From positions 558,001 through 622,000 of the forward strand of contig JANOZM010000004.1 in assembly GCA_031429355.1 (NCBI GenBank): DNA of 64,000 bases, read 5' to 3'. The translations under genes were made by a program, and so were the position numbers. Numbering within the stretch: position 1 is the first letter of the stretch; each line of letters starts with the position of its first letter. The notes under the pieces are model-generated. The model was not told the DNA's origin. It did no database searches and worked only from the letters and a program-made list of their open reading frames with translations. Below are positions 35,541-43,288 of the stretch, in pieces. The stretch comes from JANOZM01 sp031429355. GTDB lineage: Bacteria; Pseudomonadota; Gammaproteobacteria; Burkholderiales; Burkholderiaceae_E.

Positions 35541-36239
35541 TTAACGAAGTTTCATTCCGTCTAAATCTGAAGCTTCGCCTCGCAGTGCCGACGAGATAAT
35601 CGCCGTTGGAACCGCCAGCAAACCAAGCCCAAGAATTAGAACGCCTAAGGTGAACAAACGCCCGCCAAAGGTTATTGGGTAGATGTCTCCATAGCCAACT
35701 GTCGTAATTGTAGCTATTGCCCACCAGAGGGCGTCGAAGATGGTTTTGTACTTTTCTGGTTGTGCCGAATGCTCAAAGTGAAAAATTCCAAACGCTGCCA
35801 GATAGAGCAAAATTAATATTGCAATTAAGGAGACTATTAATTCCTCTCGTGATTTTGCAAAAGCTCGCAATATTCTTGACATCGCGTTGTTGTACCTACC
35901 AAGCTTGAGAATTTGAAGTAAGCGCAACACTCTAAGTAGGCGAAGTACCCGTGCATCAAAAGCTAAGTTTAGGAAAAATGGCAAAATCGCTAACAGGTCA
36001 ACAAGCCCGTAAAAACTAAATACAAACTTCAAACGATCCTTGCTATGCTTCACGCGATACAGATACTCACAAGTAAAGACTCCGACTGTAATTACCTCAA
36101 CAATGTTTAGAGCGTATTGCAAGTCTTTCGAGATGTTTGGAAGTGTCTCGATTGAAATGCAAAGAGCTGAAAATAAAATAAGTCCGATAGTTACCCTTGC
36201 AACCCACGGTCGGTCTAAAAAATTTGAACGCTCAGACAA
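35541..36239 (-). CDS. Voltage-gated K+ channel (six-helix Kv type)
   Basis: A 232-residue inner-membrane protein with six predicted helices. S4 is unusually clear, with arginines and lysine spaced every third residue (RVLRLLRVLRLLQILKLGR, residues 97-115). The pore has the selectivity filter TVGYGD at residues 180-185. There is no cytoplasmic RCK or cyclic-nucleotide domain. It starts 18 bases after the stop of a nuclease-like gene in the same orientation, so the two are probably co-transcribed. Confidence 0.9.
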   Translation of the reverse strand: MSERSNFLDRPWVARVTIGLILFSALCISIETLPNISKDLQYALNIVEVITVGVFTCEYLYRVKHSKDRLKFVFSFYGLVDLLAILPFFLNLAFDARVLRLLRVLRLLQILKLGRYNNAMSRILRAFAKSREELIVSLIAILILLYLAAFGIFHFEHSAQPEKYKTIFDALWWAIATITTVGYGDIYPITFGGRLFTLGVLILGLGLLAVPTAIISSALRGEASDLDGMKLR

Positions 36240-36257
36240 TTGTGTATCCCCAAAAAA

Positions 36258-37049
36258 CTATGCGCCGATTGCCGGTAGAATTGGGTCCGAATTTTTCTTC
36301 TCAATTTCTCGATTTAGCTTTGTTGTTAATCGACGCAACTTTTGTTGTGTTTCTTTGGCTTTATCGCCCTCGATTACTTCTCTTTTTAAAACTTCATTTA
36401 TAAGCAAATCTGATATATGTTGCTGATCAATTTTTAAGTCAGGAAATACTTTTCGCAACTCTTTGCGTACGGCCGCAATTACAGGTTCCGTAAGCATTAT
36501 TTGAGCAATCGTGAAGCGGTTCATAATTTGCAAGTGTTGGTGAAATGTTCCCATTGCGTCCGAACCTATACCTTCGCGGCAAAGTAAAAACAGCTTTTTA
36601 AGATCATCTTCGTTCTTGATGTTTATGTCAGCTAATACGAAAGAGGAAACCTCCTCGTGATCAATTGGTTGTCCGAATTTAATTCTATGCAACCGCCACT
36701 CGACGGCATTCGTAAGGACAACCCATTCAATTCCTTGATTCGCTCCATAGGCAAGAGCTTGGCGCAAATGCGAGTCGTTAAGATTGACGCCCGCGGCTTT
36801 AACTTCAATTAAGTATTTGATTTTTCCGTCGATTTTCACGGCTAAATCACAAAAAGTCCCTCGAATTTGTTGTTCGCTTGTGAGTTCCTGATATTTGTCA
36901 AAACCAAAGCAGTCGGCGAGAACGTCTTTTACTAAAGTAACGGTATCTGCTTCGGAAACGTCTCGTAAACGGTGAGAGGCCGCTATGCCTTGGTAGGTTT
37001 TTATTGAGCTTGAGATGCGATCGATGACGCGTTTAGGAATTTTGATCAT
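36258..37049 (-). CDS. Stand-alone HSDR_N-like PD-(D/E)xK nuclease domain protein
   Basis: A 263-residue protein. Residues about 30-130 look like the N-terminal nuclease domain of type I restriction subunit R (HSDR_N): CDLAVKIDGKIKYLIEVKAAG gives D68, E82 and K84 of a PD-(D/E)xK core, then the QALAYGANQGIEWVVLTNAVEWRLH segment. No helicase part or HsdM/HsdS genes are present. The C-terminal half is helical, ending in a Lys/Glu-rich coil. It precedes the K+ channel gene. It might be a defence effector; function is unproven. Confidence 0.75.
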   Translation of the reverse strand: MIKIPKRVIDRISSSIKTYQGIAASHRLRDVSEADTVTLVKDVLADCFGFDKYQELTSEQQIRGTFCDLAVKIDGKIKYLIEVKAAGVNLNDSHLRQALAYGANQGIEWVVLTNAVEWRLHRIKFGQPIDHEEVSSFVLADINIKNEDDLKKLFLLCREGIGSDAMGTFHQHLQIMNRFTIAQIMLTEPVIAAVRKELRKVFPDLKIDQQHISDLLINEVLKREVIEGDKAKETQQKLRRLTTKLNREIEKKNSDPILPAIGA

Positions 37050-37394
37050 ATAAAGGAAAACTCTTTACTCTTTTTTGATTGCGCTAGTGTATTGCTAACT
37101 CGATGTAAGTAGTGCAGCCGGAGAAGTTTTTTCTCTGACAGTCGATAAATTGTCGTTTTTTTTAGAGCCCTTAATGCTTTTGAGACGAATGCAGTAGCGT
37201 TAGCAGAAGAAACGATAAGGCGAGTTCGATAGGCTATGTACACAGTAAAACTCATTCAAATAGGCGATTGACTTGGCGTTGGTTTGCTTGCAGATGTCCT
37301 GTTTCGGCGGAGGCTGGAATTAGGGCAAGTGGTTTGTTCTTAATTAATAAATTCCAATGAAATGACCCTCAGGTAAGTGCGATGCTCACGATTT

Positions 37395-37946
37395 TCAGTC
37401 CTGCCCTAACCAAGCCAACGCACTAACTCTAGTTAGTTTAAAGTTCGGCGCTACTTTTTTTGTTTTCACAATCTCTTGTAGCGCGTCGCGCGCACTTAAA
37501 GTGGCATAGGGTTCATCTTCATCAGGAACAATATCGAGCGACACGGTGATCGATTCACCTTCGTTATCGGTAACGGTAACGCTTTGGTGCAAGCTGGCAT
37601 GCAGTTGTTGCTCGTGACGGCGGACAAATTCGGATGCGGTTTTTACTAAAGTGATAAATGCGTTGCCGTCGAGTGGCTTCGGGTTCTTTTTGTCCCGGCC
37701 CATCGTCCAAGGGCCAATTAAGGCTGGTTCGCGCTCGCCATCTTTAATCATTGCGACGGCCCAACCTTCATCATCGTTGTTCTTTATGACTTGAGCTGTC
37801 CAGCCATTGGCCTTCCAGAGGCGCGGCTCGTGAATTTCGGTGGGCTCTTCGTGGTCGGCTTGTGCATCAAGCTCGGTTTGCGCATCGTGCTCAACATTTT
37901 GCGTCGTGGGATTTTGAGTCGTGGGATTGGGCGGCGTAGTGATAAT
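37395..37946 (-). CDS. Conserved-looking hypothetical protein with no canonical start
   Basis: The frame is open from 37952 to the TGA/stop at 37395, but the first ATG is only at 37751, which gives 118 residues. Upstream of it the same frame reads PRLWKANGWTAQVI, DDEGWAV and runs straight into the rest, which looks like genuine protein. No ATG, GTG or TTG exists there, so an ATT at 37946 (183 residues) is my proposed start. The core WTMGRDKKNPKPLDGNAF and SVTVTD...LDIVPDEDEPYATLSA look structured. Function unknown; family not recognised. Confidence 0.55.
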   Translation of the reverse strand: MITTPPNPTTQNPTTQNVEHDAQTELDAQADHEEPTEIHEPRLWKANGWTAQVIKNNDDEGWAVAMIKDGEREPALIGPWTMGRDKKNPKPLDGNAFITLVKTASEFVRRHEQQLHASLHQSVTVTDNEGESITVSLDIVPDEDEPYATLSARDALQEIVKTKKVAPNFKLTRVSALAWLGQD

Positions 37947-38027
37947 GAATTCTCTAAAAGCTTTTTATTGGCTGTGCAGTGTACCTTGGGTAAACTGATT
38001 GCGTTGATTTCAATTTAAATATTACTT

Positions 38028-39203
38028 ATGGTTCGCACTTGGCAAGATCGTTTGGGGTTTTCTCACAGCGATGACAATGTTCCCACTCAATCCCAAATGG
38101 TCTTGGGGGCAGGTGTTTTAGCGCTGGTGATAAGCCTTGTTAGTTTTTGGCTATTCGGTTTTGCGCGCCAGTCGTGTTTAGCCGATCGAACGGTGCAATC
38201 TAATTTTTTGTGGGCTTGCCAAAATATACCGAACGACTATCGCAAGTTTTTTAATCGTTCGCTGTGGTGCCTTATTGTCGTTTTAGTTGCTGGGGGATTG
38301 TTCGCCTGTGTTCGCCAGTTTTCACCTTCAAATGTTGCCCGCAAGGTCGCGTTTGCTTTGTTGGCTTACTGCGCGTTAGCAATTGTTTTCTGGGGCTTCC
38401 GGTTTTGGATTAACCATCAAACTTGGATTTATGAGAATGAAACCGGTGCTTTCGGTCAAGCCTTTTGCGCTAAAACCGGCCCTGATCCTGCCAATAAAGA
38501 CGCCAGCATTTGTCTGCAATGGGGTTTAGAAACTAGGGCTTCTAAACCGATTACAACCGAGACTTACGATTTAGTTCAAGGCGCATTGTTTAACCACAAA
38601 GCATTTTGGGTAAAGAAAAACGGCAAGTATGCTTACCTCGATAACGCTGGAAAGCCAATTACCGATTTTATCTACGACGATGCTTCTGAGTTTGGTCTTC
38701 ATGTTGCGTTGGTAAAACAAGCCAATAAATATTTTTATATAAATAGCTCAGGTAAGCCGGTAAATGATGCGCGCTTTGATGAGGCGACATTTGTTACAAA
38801 GGATCACGAGTTTTTTGCAGTGCGCGCAGGTGCGTTGTGGGGCTATGTTAATGCGCAAGGACAGGTGTCGATGGCGCTAAGCTTTAGCGAAGTCAAAGAG
38901 TCTCGCGTTGATTCTGATGTCATTGGATTTCCAGTAAAAAAAGATGGCCGCTGGGGCTTGGTGGATAGCAGCGGAAAGCCGACGTCCAGCTTTGAATTTG
39001 AATCGATTGATAGCCCATTTAAAAAAGACTATTTAGCGATTGCAGCCTGTTATGGCGCAGATCGCTGCGGTTTTATCGGGCTCGACGGCAAGCTAAAAGA
39101 TCCGCGTATGTTTCGCTCGGCTACTGGGCCAGTGTTGGCGGGATCGCCAGGGTTTGCAGCGGCAACAACGGGTGAAACGCAACAAATTAAATTAGAGAAA
39201 TAG
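38028..39203 (+). CDS. Membrane protein with WG repeats
   Basis: A 391-residue protein. Three hydrophobic helices occupy residues about 25-130. The rest carries WG/KWG-type repeats, seen as YAYLDNAGKPI, YFYINSSGKPV, WGYVNAQGQV, WGLVDSSGKP and CGFIGLDGK, each about 35-50 residues apart. WG repeats form beta-sheets of unknown binding specificity and are often surface or signalling parts. It is divergent from the hypothetical gene before it, and its last 17 bases overlap the convergent JAMM gene of the ubiquitin-like operon. Confidence 0.8.
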   Translation: MVRTWQDRLGFSHSDDNVPTQSQMVLGAGVLALVISLVSFWLFGFARQSCLADRTVQSNFLWACQNIPNDYRKFFNRSLWCLIVVLVAGGLFACVRQFSPSNVARKVAFALLAYCALAIVFWGFRFWINHQTWIYENETGAFGQAFCAKTGPDPANKDASICLQWGLETRASKPITTETYDLVQGALFNHKAFWVKKNGKYAYLDNAGKPITDFIYDDASEFGLHVALVKQANKYFYINSSGKPVNDARFDEATFVTKDHEFFAVRAGALWGYVNAQGQVSMALSFSEVKESRVDSDVIGFPVKKDGRWGLVDSSGKPTSSFEFESIDSPFKKDYLAIAACYGADRCGFIGLDGKLKDPRMFRSATGPVLAGSPGFAAATTGETQQIKLEK

Positions 39204-39831
39204 TAATTACTGCCTGAGTCTCGTCGGACTGTCCACCGATAAACCACGCCTGATCTAAGTACTGTAATCCGTCGCTACGCACCGGATCAATCACCCAGCC
39301 GAGGCTATAGGAGTGATTGAAAAACGCGGCTTGTGTTTGCCGGTCAGTGCCGCTAAAAAATGCGCCTAAATTAGGATGGCTGTGGTACCAGCCGATGACT
39401 TGGCAAGAGCCACACGGTTGCTGGTTTTTATCATCGTTTAAATTTTCGTTTAACTCGGCGCACAGATCATTAGCGGCTTGCCAAACTGTACTTTCCATTC
39501 GCAACGATAACGCTGTCCCAGTCGCGTCGGGCGCGGGGCTATGAGCCAGCACTTCAATACACTCAAACTGATCTCTAGGGGTCGTCTCATTTAGGCGCGT
39601 TACGCGTCCAATGAGTAAACCGCCTTGCTCGATGGGCATTCCACTAAACCAAGTTTTTAAACCAGCTGGTGGTGTTTGCAAATGCGTTAGTACGTCGGTC
39701 ACCAATTGCTCGGGTACTAAAATTATTTTGTTGTTAAGTGCAAGTTCGCTTGCATGCGCAACCATTAAATCGTTGGCGTTTGGATGTAGTGGCCAATTTA
39801 TAGTTGGGCTAGTGTCGGTCCAACGAATCAT
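39187..39831 (-). CDS. JAMM (Mov34/MPN) metallopeptidase of the ubiquitin-like operon
   Basis: A 214-residue deubiquitinase-like zinc protease. The JAMM site is complete: E68 in IEQGGLLIG, then HSHPNLGAFFSGTD with H150, H152, S160 and D163 in exact HxHx7SxxD spacing. It would remove the ubiquitin-like protein from targets or trim its C-terminus. It is the fourth and last gene of the operon and overlaps the E2 gene by 4 bases. In described Bil/Bub systems the equivalent DUB is required for defence; that role here is inference. Confidence 0.92.
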   Translation of the reverse strand: MIRWTDTSPTINWPLHPNANDLMVAHASELALNNKIILVPEQLVTDVLTHLQTPPAGLKTWFSGMPIEQGGLLIGRVTRLNETTPRDQFECIEVLAHSPAPDATGTALSLRMESTVWQAANDLCAELNENLNDDKNQQPCGSCQVIGWYHSHPNLGAFFSGTDRQTQAAFFNHSYSLGWVIDPVRSDGLQYLDQAWFIGGQSDETQAVITISLI

Positions 39832-40442
39832 GTTTTGGCCTCAAATTCATGCTTGCATTTTGGGCACGCAATGGTGCCTTGCCTGCCGGTTGGTAGGCGC
39901 ATGGATTGATCGCAAGCAGGACAACGTAAAACTGTTTTTTCGGCCCGTGGATCAAATAGCCATTGGTGTCGAGCACGCACAATAGTAGGAAATAATGCGG
40001 GGTGCTGCGTGGAGGCGCGCATATACCAACGTGCGGCTGCGCCATTTGCAGGCGATTCTAAATTAAGTAGCAATGGGTCGTAAGTAAGCAACCGCACGAC
40101 GCGCGAAATAAATAAATCGAGTCCTTCGCTAGCCTGCCATTGGGCGCCCAAACAAACCGTTCCATTGGTAAAAACGTTGGCATGAAAAATGGCAGTTTCG
40201 ATATTGACAACCGGCGCAGCAAACGGGTAGCGAGCTGGCAACGTAATCGTAAAATCCGTTAATGCGGGACGCGTCATTGGGTACGATTCGTCTGCACTGG
40301 TTGATAAGCTAGTGCGCAGTTTTAACTGTCCGTTACTTGGGCCAAATACTTGACGCAACTGTAGTAAACCGCCCGATCGCTCAACTAAGCGATTGACCAG
40401 TTCAATATCGTTTTGTCTGCGCAGTGTTGCAGCCGAAGCCAT
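39828..40442 (-). CDS. E2-like ubiquitin-conjugating enzyme with C-terminal zinc ribbon
   Basis: A 204-residue protein with a UBC fold. RYPFAAPVVNI (residues 71-81) matches the E2 YPxxxP loop. HANVFTNGTVCLG (87-99) matches the eukaryotic HPN...G-x-CL active-site segment, with catalytic C97 and the usual proline replaced by A88. Residues 174-196 add a zinc ribbon (CPAC, then CPKC), which I do not know from standard E2s. It begins one base after the Ubl stop and overlaps the JAMM gene. Confidence 0.88.
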   Translation of the reverse strand: MASAATLRRQNDIELVNRLVERSGGLLQLRQVFGPSNGQLKLRTSLSTSADESYPMTRPALTDFTITLPARYPFAAPVVNIETAIFHANVFTNGTVCLGAQWQASEGLDLFISRVVRLLTYDPLLLNLESPANGAAARWYMRASTQHPALFPTIVRARHQWLFDPRAEKTVLRCPACDQSMRLPTGRQGTIACPKCKHEFEAKT

Positions 40443-40443
40443 G

Positions 40444-40692
40444 CTATCCCGCCACTAATACCGGTTGCACTTCAAGAATGTCGCCGTCCTTAACGCGCCC
40501 ATCTAAAGCCTCACGCGGGTTCAGTACTTGGCCTGTGGTTACATTGACAAGGGTGTAGTCAGAATCGGTAGGCAGTGCCCAGTTGTTAACCGCGTGTTGC
40601 AGCAACGCAGTGCCTTGCGAAGATGGGCTTAACTCAACATCGGCGCGGCGTGTTTGATCTGCTGTTCTAACGGTTACTTTAACGTCACTCAT
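40444..40692 (-). CDS. Ubiquitin-like beta-grasp protein
   Basis: An 82-residue protein with the pattern of a single beta-grasp domain: strand VKVTVRTA, a helix around GTALLQHAVNNW, then YTLVNVTTGQVLNPREAL and a final strand DGDILEVQPVLVAG. The C-terminus is Ala-Gly rather than the classical Gly-Gly, with nothing after it, so it would need no proteolytic maturation. Its ATG lies inside the last 8 bases of the E1 gene. It is the predicted modifier of the operon; the sequence alone is weakly ubiquitin-like and the context supports it strongly. Confidence 0.8.
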   Translation of the reverse strand: MSDVKVTVRTADQTRRADVELSPSSQGTALLQHAVNNWALPTDSDYTLVNVTTGQVLNPREALDGRVKDGDILEVQPVLVAG

Positions 40693-42043
40693 GATGGTCC
40701 TTTAAATAGGGGATGCGGTCGAAATAATGATGGCCACAAGAAAGCCAAGCGGGCTGCCCTAAACCGAGAGCAATCGTTTGATTGATTAGATCAGAGATGG
40801 AGCACATTTCTAAAAATTCAAGCTGTACTGTTTCGCCATGACACTGTTGGCACACCATGATGCTGTCATTGACTGACTTTGCACGGCTACCGAGAAGGGC
40901 ATTTAGCACTGCACTTGGCGCGCAGTGTTTACATTGGACCTTAGTAATGACGGCATCAGAAAAAATAACGGGTTCTTGTTCGCTTGCTGGATTTTTAAGA
41001 GCCAAGTTGCTTAGCCAATTAAGCAAATCGCTTTGCTCATTTTCGGGCTTCATTGCTTTCGCAATTACGCGTTTCGTTGTGTGGTTTACCGAATCTGTTT
41101 GTGTTGGCTCTAAATTGGCCGGAACAGAGCCCTGTTCGCTACACACTGGACAATCAGGATTAACTGAAAGCGTAATGCGTTGGGCGTTGGGCAAATCGCT
41201 GTCGATAAAGATGCGTGTGGCTACCGTAAGTGGTGAAGGAGGTGAGGGTGTTAAAGGTAAAGTGGACGCCGTTGGCGATTCTAATCTTTGGGCTTGAACG
41301 CGTTTAATCTTACGTACTAATTTAAAGGCTTCAGCAACGCCTAACGCTGCGCCAATGCTGGCAGTGATTGCGGTGGTTGGAACGGTCCGTTCTAAGTATG
41401 CGGCCCGCTGTAAGCCGCCACAAGAGTATCGCTTGGCGATTCGCTCATAGCTTGAGTCGGGCAAGCCGCAAGCATAACAAGCGTGATGGATTGATGCGTA
41501 TTGTGTCGACGAATTAAAAGTGGAGAGATTTTTATCCGAGCGATCCGAATTTGCTGGGTAAATTTCAACGACGACATTGCGTGCATCAATCGCACAATTA
41601 ATCCAAGGGCGCTCGGTGATGCGGGCAATTTCGTTAATTCGTAGTCGTGCTTCAAAATTATCAACCGCGCAAAACAATAAGTCGTATTCCAATGTTTTAG
41701 ATAACGATAGAGTTTCAAAAATATTACCTGCAATAGCGCGTAATTTTGTGTTTGGGTGCAGCTCTTGGGCGCGCGAAACAACGGCCTCGGCTTTGTTTAA
41801 CCCAACGTCATGACTACGTAAAAAAACCGAGCGCGTTAAGTTGGATTCTTCGGCCGTATCAACATCGTAAACATCGACGGCCCCAACGCCCATTAATAAA
41901 AAATTCTTTAGCACTTCATTGCCAATTGCACCCGCACCAATTAGTCCAATTTTTAACCCGCTAATTAGGTCTTGATCAAAACCTTTGATTTGGCGTTGGC
42001 GTGCAAAACGATCGTTTGCGATATTGAGGTCGTCTTGGGACAT
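40685..42043 (-). CDS. E1-like (ThiF-family) adenylating enzyme with extra zinc modules
   Basis: A 452-residue protein. Residues about 12-248 are a ThiF/E1 adenylation domain: R12/R15, the ATP loop GAGAIG (36-41), D62, N68, R71, K84 and D128 fit the E1 active-site set. C189/C192 and C298/C301 form the usual structural zinc site. C208 in YSCGGL is a candidate thioester cysteine. Residues 330-452 are an extension with a second CxxC pair set (C371/C374, C398/C401) and CGHHYF near the end. It is the first gene of the four-gene core and overlaps Ubl by 8 bases. Confidence 0.9.
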   Translation of the reverse strand: MSQDDLNIANDRFARQRQIKGFDQDLISGLKIGLIGAGAIGNEVLKNFLLMGVGAVDVYDVDTAEESNLTRSVFLRSHDVGLNKAEAVVSRAQELHPNTKLRAIAGNIFETLSLSKTLEYDLLFCAVDNFEARLRINEIARITERPWINCAIDARNVVVEIYPANSDRSDKNLSTFNSSTQYASIHHACYACGLPDSSYERIAKRYSCGGLQRAAYLERTVPTTAITASIGAALGVAEAFKLVRKIKRVQAQRLESPTASTLPLTPSPPSPLTVATRIFIDSDLPNAQRITLSVNPDCPVCSEQGSVPANLEPTQTDSVNHTTKRVIAKAMKPENEQSDLLNWLSNLALKNPASEQEPVIFSDAVITKVQCKHCAPSAVLNALLGSRAKSVNDSIMVCQQCHGETVQLEFLEMCSISDLINQTIALGLGQPAWLSCGHHYFDRIPYLKDHHE

Positions 42044-42091
42044 TTTGTTATGGCAAGCCTAAATACAAAGCTATAGTGTTCAAGCCAGAGT

Positions 42092-42511
42092 TCAATCGAA
42101 GTCGGTAAACGTAACTGCATGTTTGCCGGTCGAACCACATTGAATGCACTTGCCTTGATGTTCGTGCTGTAAGGCCTGAATACTCTCATCGTGATATAGG
42201 GACTGGCAACGGCTGCATTGCCAAGTTTTTTTATTAATGTCGATTGGCCCGCCGGTTAACGCATCGCGCAAGCTCTTGGCTTCGGTTTTGCTAATCATGC
42301 TGACAACCGAATCATCGTCGGGTTTCTTAAAGGATTTGCTCGATGCGTCTTGTGATGAATTGCTGCGGGTTTTGTCATCCCCAGATTGCCCATTATTGCT
42401 GGGTCGATAAGTGTCCTTGCGCTGCTCGGCCGAGCGCTTGGCGCGCTTAATGATTGAGGCGACACCCAGAACGACAACAATTAAAACAACGAGGGCAATT
42501 AAACGAGGCAT
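42092..42511 (-). CDS. Single-helix membrane protein with C-terminal zinc ribbon
   Basis: A 139-residue protein from ATG 42511. An N-terminal membrane helix (residues 4-22) is followed by a basic, Ser-rich linker. The end is a zinc-binding domain with CSRC and CIQC about 24 residues apart and a histidine-rich HDESIQALQHEH between them. It lies 48 bases upstream of E1 in the same orientation, after a strong hairpin, so it probably opens the ubiquitin-like operon. It may recruit the conjugation machinery to the membrane (inference). A start at 42559 is less likely because the helix would be internal. Confidence 0.65.
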   Translation of the reverse strand: MPRLIALVVLIVVVLGVASIIKRAKRSAEQRKDTYRPSNNGQSGDDKTRSNSSQDASSKSFKKPDDDSVVSMISKTEAKSLRDALTGGPIDINKKTWQCSRCQSLYHDESIQALQHEHQGKCIQCGSTGKHAVTFTDFD

Positions 42512-42574
42512 AGGCTTAGATTTAAAAACGTGGGAACTTAAAAATGGAAGTATCAACAATTATAAGCACTAACG

Positions 42575-42614
42575 ACAAAGCCCCAAGTCGCGATGACTTG
42601 GGGCTTTGTTTTTC
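42575..42614 (-). terminator. Strong hairpin between the ompA-like gene and the ubiquitin-like operon
   Basis: ACAAAGCCCCAAGTC at 42575-42589 and its perfect complement at 42595-42609 form a 15-bp stem with a five-base loop. It lies just after the OmpA-like stop on the minus strand. The T run (42609-42614) is on the plus-strand side; on the minus strand, TTTGTCGTT provides a weaker U tract. Confidence 0.7.
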
Positions 42615-42628
42615 AGACAATCAACGAA

Positions 42629-43276
42629 TTACTGCGGCGTAAAGGTAATACGACGGTTCTTCGCTTTGTTCGCGGTTGTGTTGTTATTAACAACGGGCTT
42701 TTTCTCGCCGTAACCTGCAGCGACCAATTTCGCGGCCGGTACCGATTTCGACTTCAAGTAAGCAACAACTGACCCAGCGCGACGCACCGACAGCTTTTGG
42801 TTGTAAGCGTCACCACCATCAGTGTCAGTGTGTCCGGCAACTTCATACTTGTTGGCCGTTAAACACTTCACAACTTGATCTAAAGCACGTTTGCCAGCTG
42901 CGGTTAATGCCGAACCATTCACTTCAAAATTAACGGTAACACCTTCCATTATTTTGGCGCAGTCAACTACCGACTCAGCAACTTTTGCTGGTTCAGGTGC
43001 AGCAACCGGCGCAGCGGCTACAACTGGTGCTTCCACCTTAGCTGGTTCGGGTGCTGGAACGACGGCAGGCGCAACAGCCGGAGCAACAGCCGGAGCAACA
43101 GCGGGTGCTACTGCAGTAGCAACCGCTTTGTCTTTACAGCAATCTTCGTAGCCTGGTTTGCCGCGATTGGTAAAATACAAGAACAAGGTCAACAGCAACA
43201 ACAAAAGACCGATGATCCATGCCCACAAGTCGAAGGCTCCCCAGCCTTCGCGGGTTCTTAGTTCAGAACGACTCAT
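42629..43276 (-). CDS. OmpA-domain protein with N-terminal membrane anchor
   Basis: A 215-residue protein. One membrane helix (residues about 15-37) is followed by a double cysteine (DCCKD) and a linker of tandem AVAP units. The C-terminal 110 residues are an OmpA/MotB peptidoglycan-binding domain (VNFEVNGSALTAAGKRALDQV, then HTDTDGGDAYNQKLSVRRA). There is no beta-barrel or normal signal peptidase site, so it is probably anchored in the inner membrane and grips the cell wall. It is 12 bases downstream of a helix-hairpin-helix membrane protein gene. Confidence 0.85.
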   Translation of the reverse strand: MSRSELRTREGWGAFDLWAWIIGLLLLLLTLFLYFTNRGKPGYEDCCKDKAVATAVAPAVAPAVAPAVAPAVVPAPEPAKVEAPVVAAAPVAAPEPAKVAESVVDCAKIMEGVTVNFEVNGSALTAAGKRALDQVVKCLTANKYEVAGHTDTDGGDAYNQKLSVRRAGSVVAYLKSKSVPAAKLVAAGYGEKKPVVNNNTTANKAKNRRITFTPQ

Positions 43277-43288
43277 GATCGTGCCTCC

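Noticed and set aside
36258..37049. A type I restriction-modification system
   Set aside because: Only an HSDR_N-like domain is present. There is no helicase part and no HsdM or HsdS gene nearby.
37046..37255. A 69-residue minus-strand frame overlapping the nuclease gene start by ATGA
   Set aside because: The overlap looks tempting, but the peptide is basic and low in structure, has no recognisable motif and no clear ribosome binding site. Too weak to annotate.
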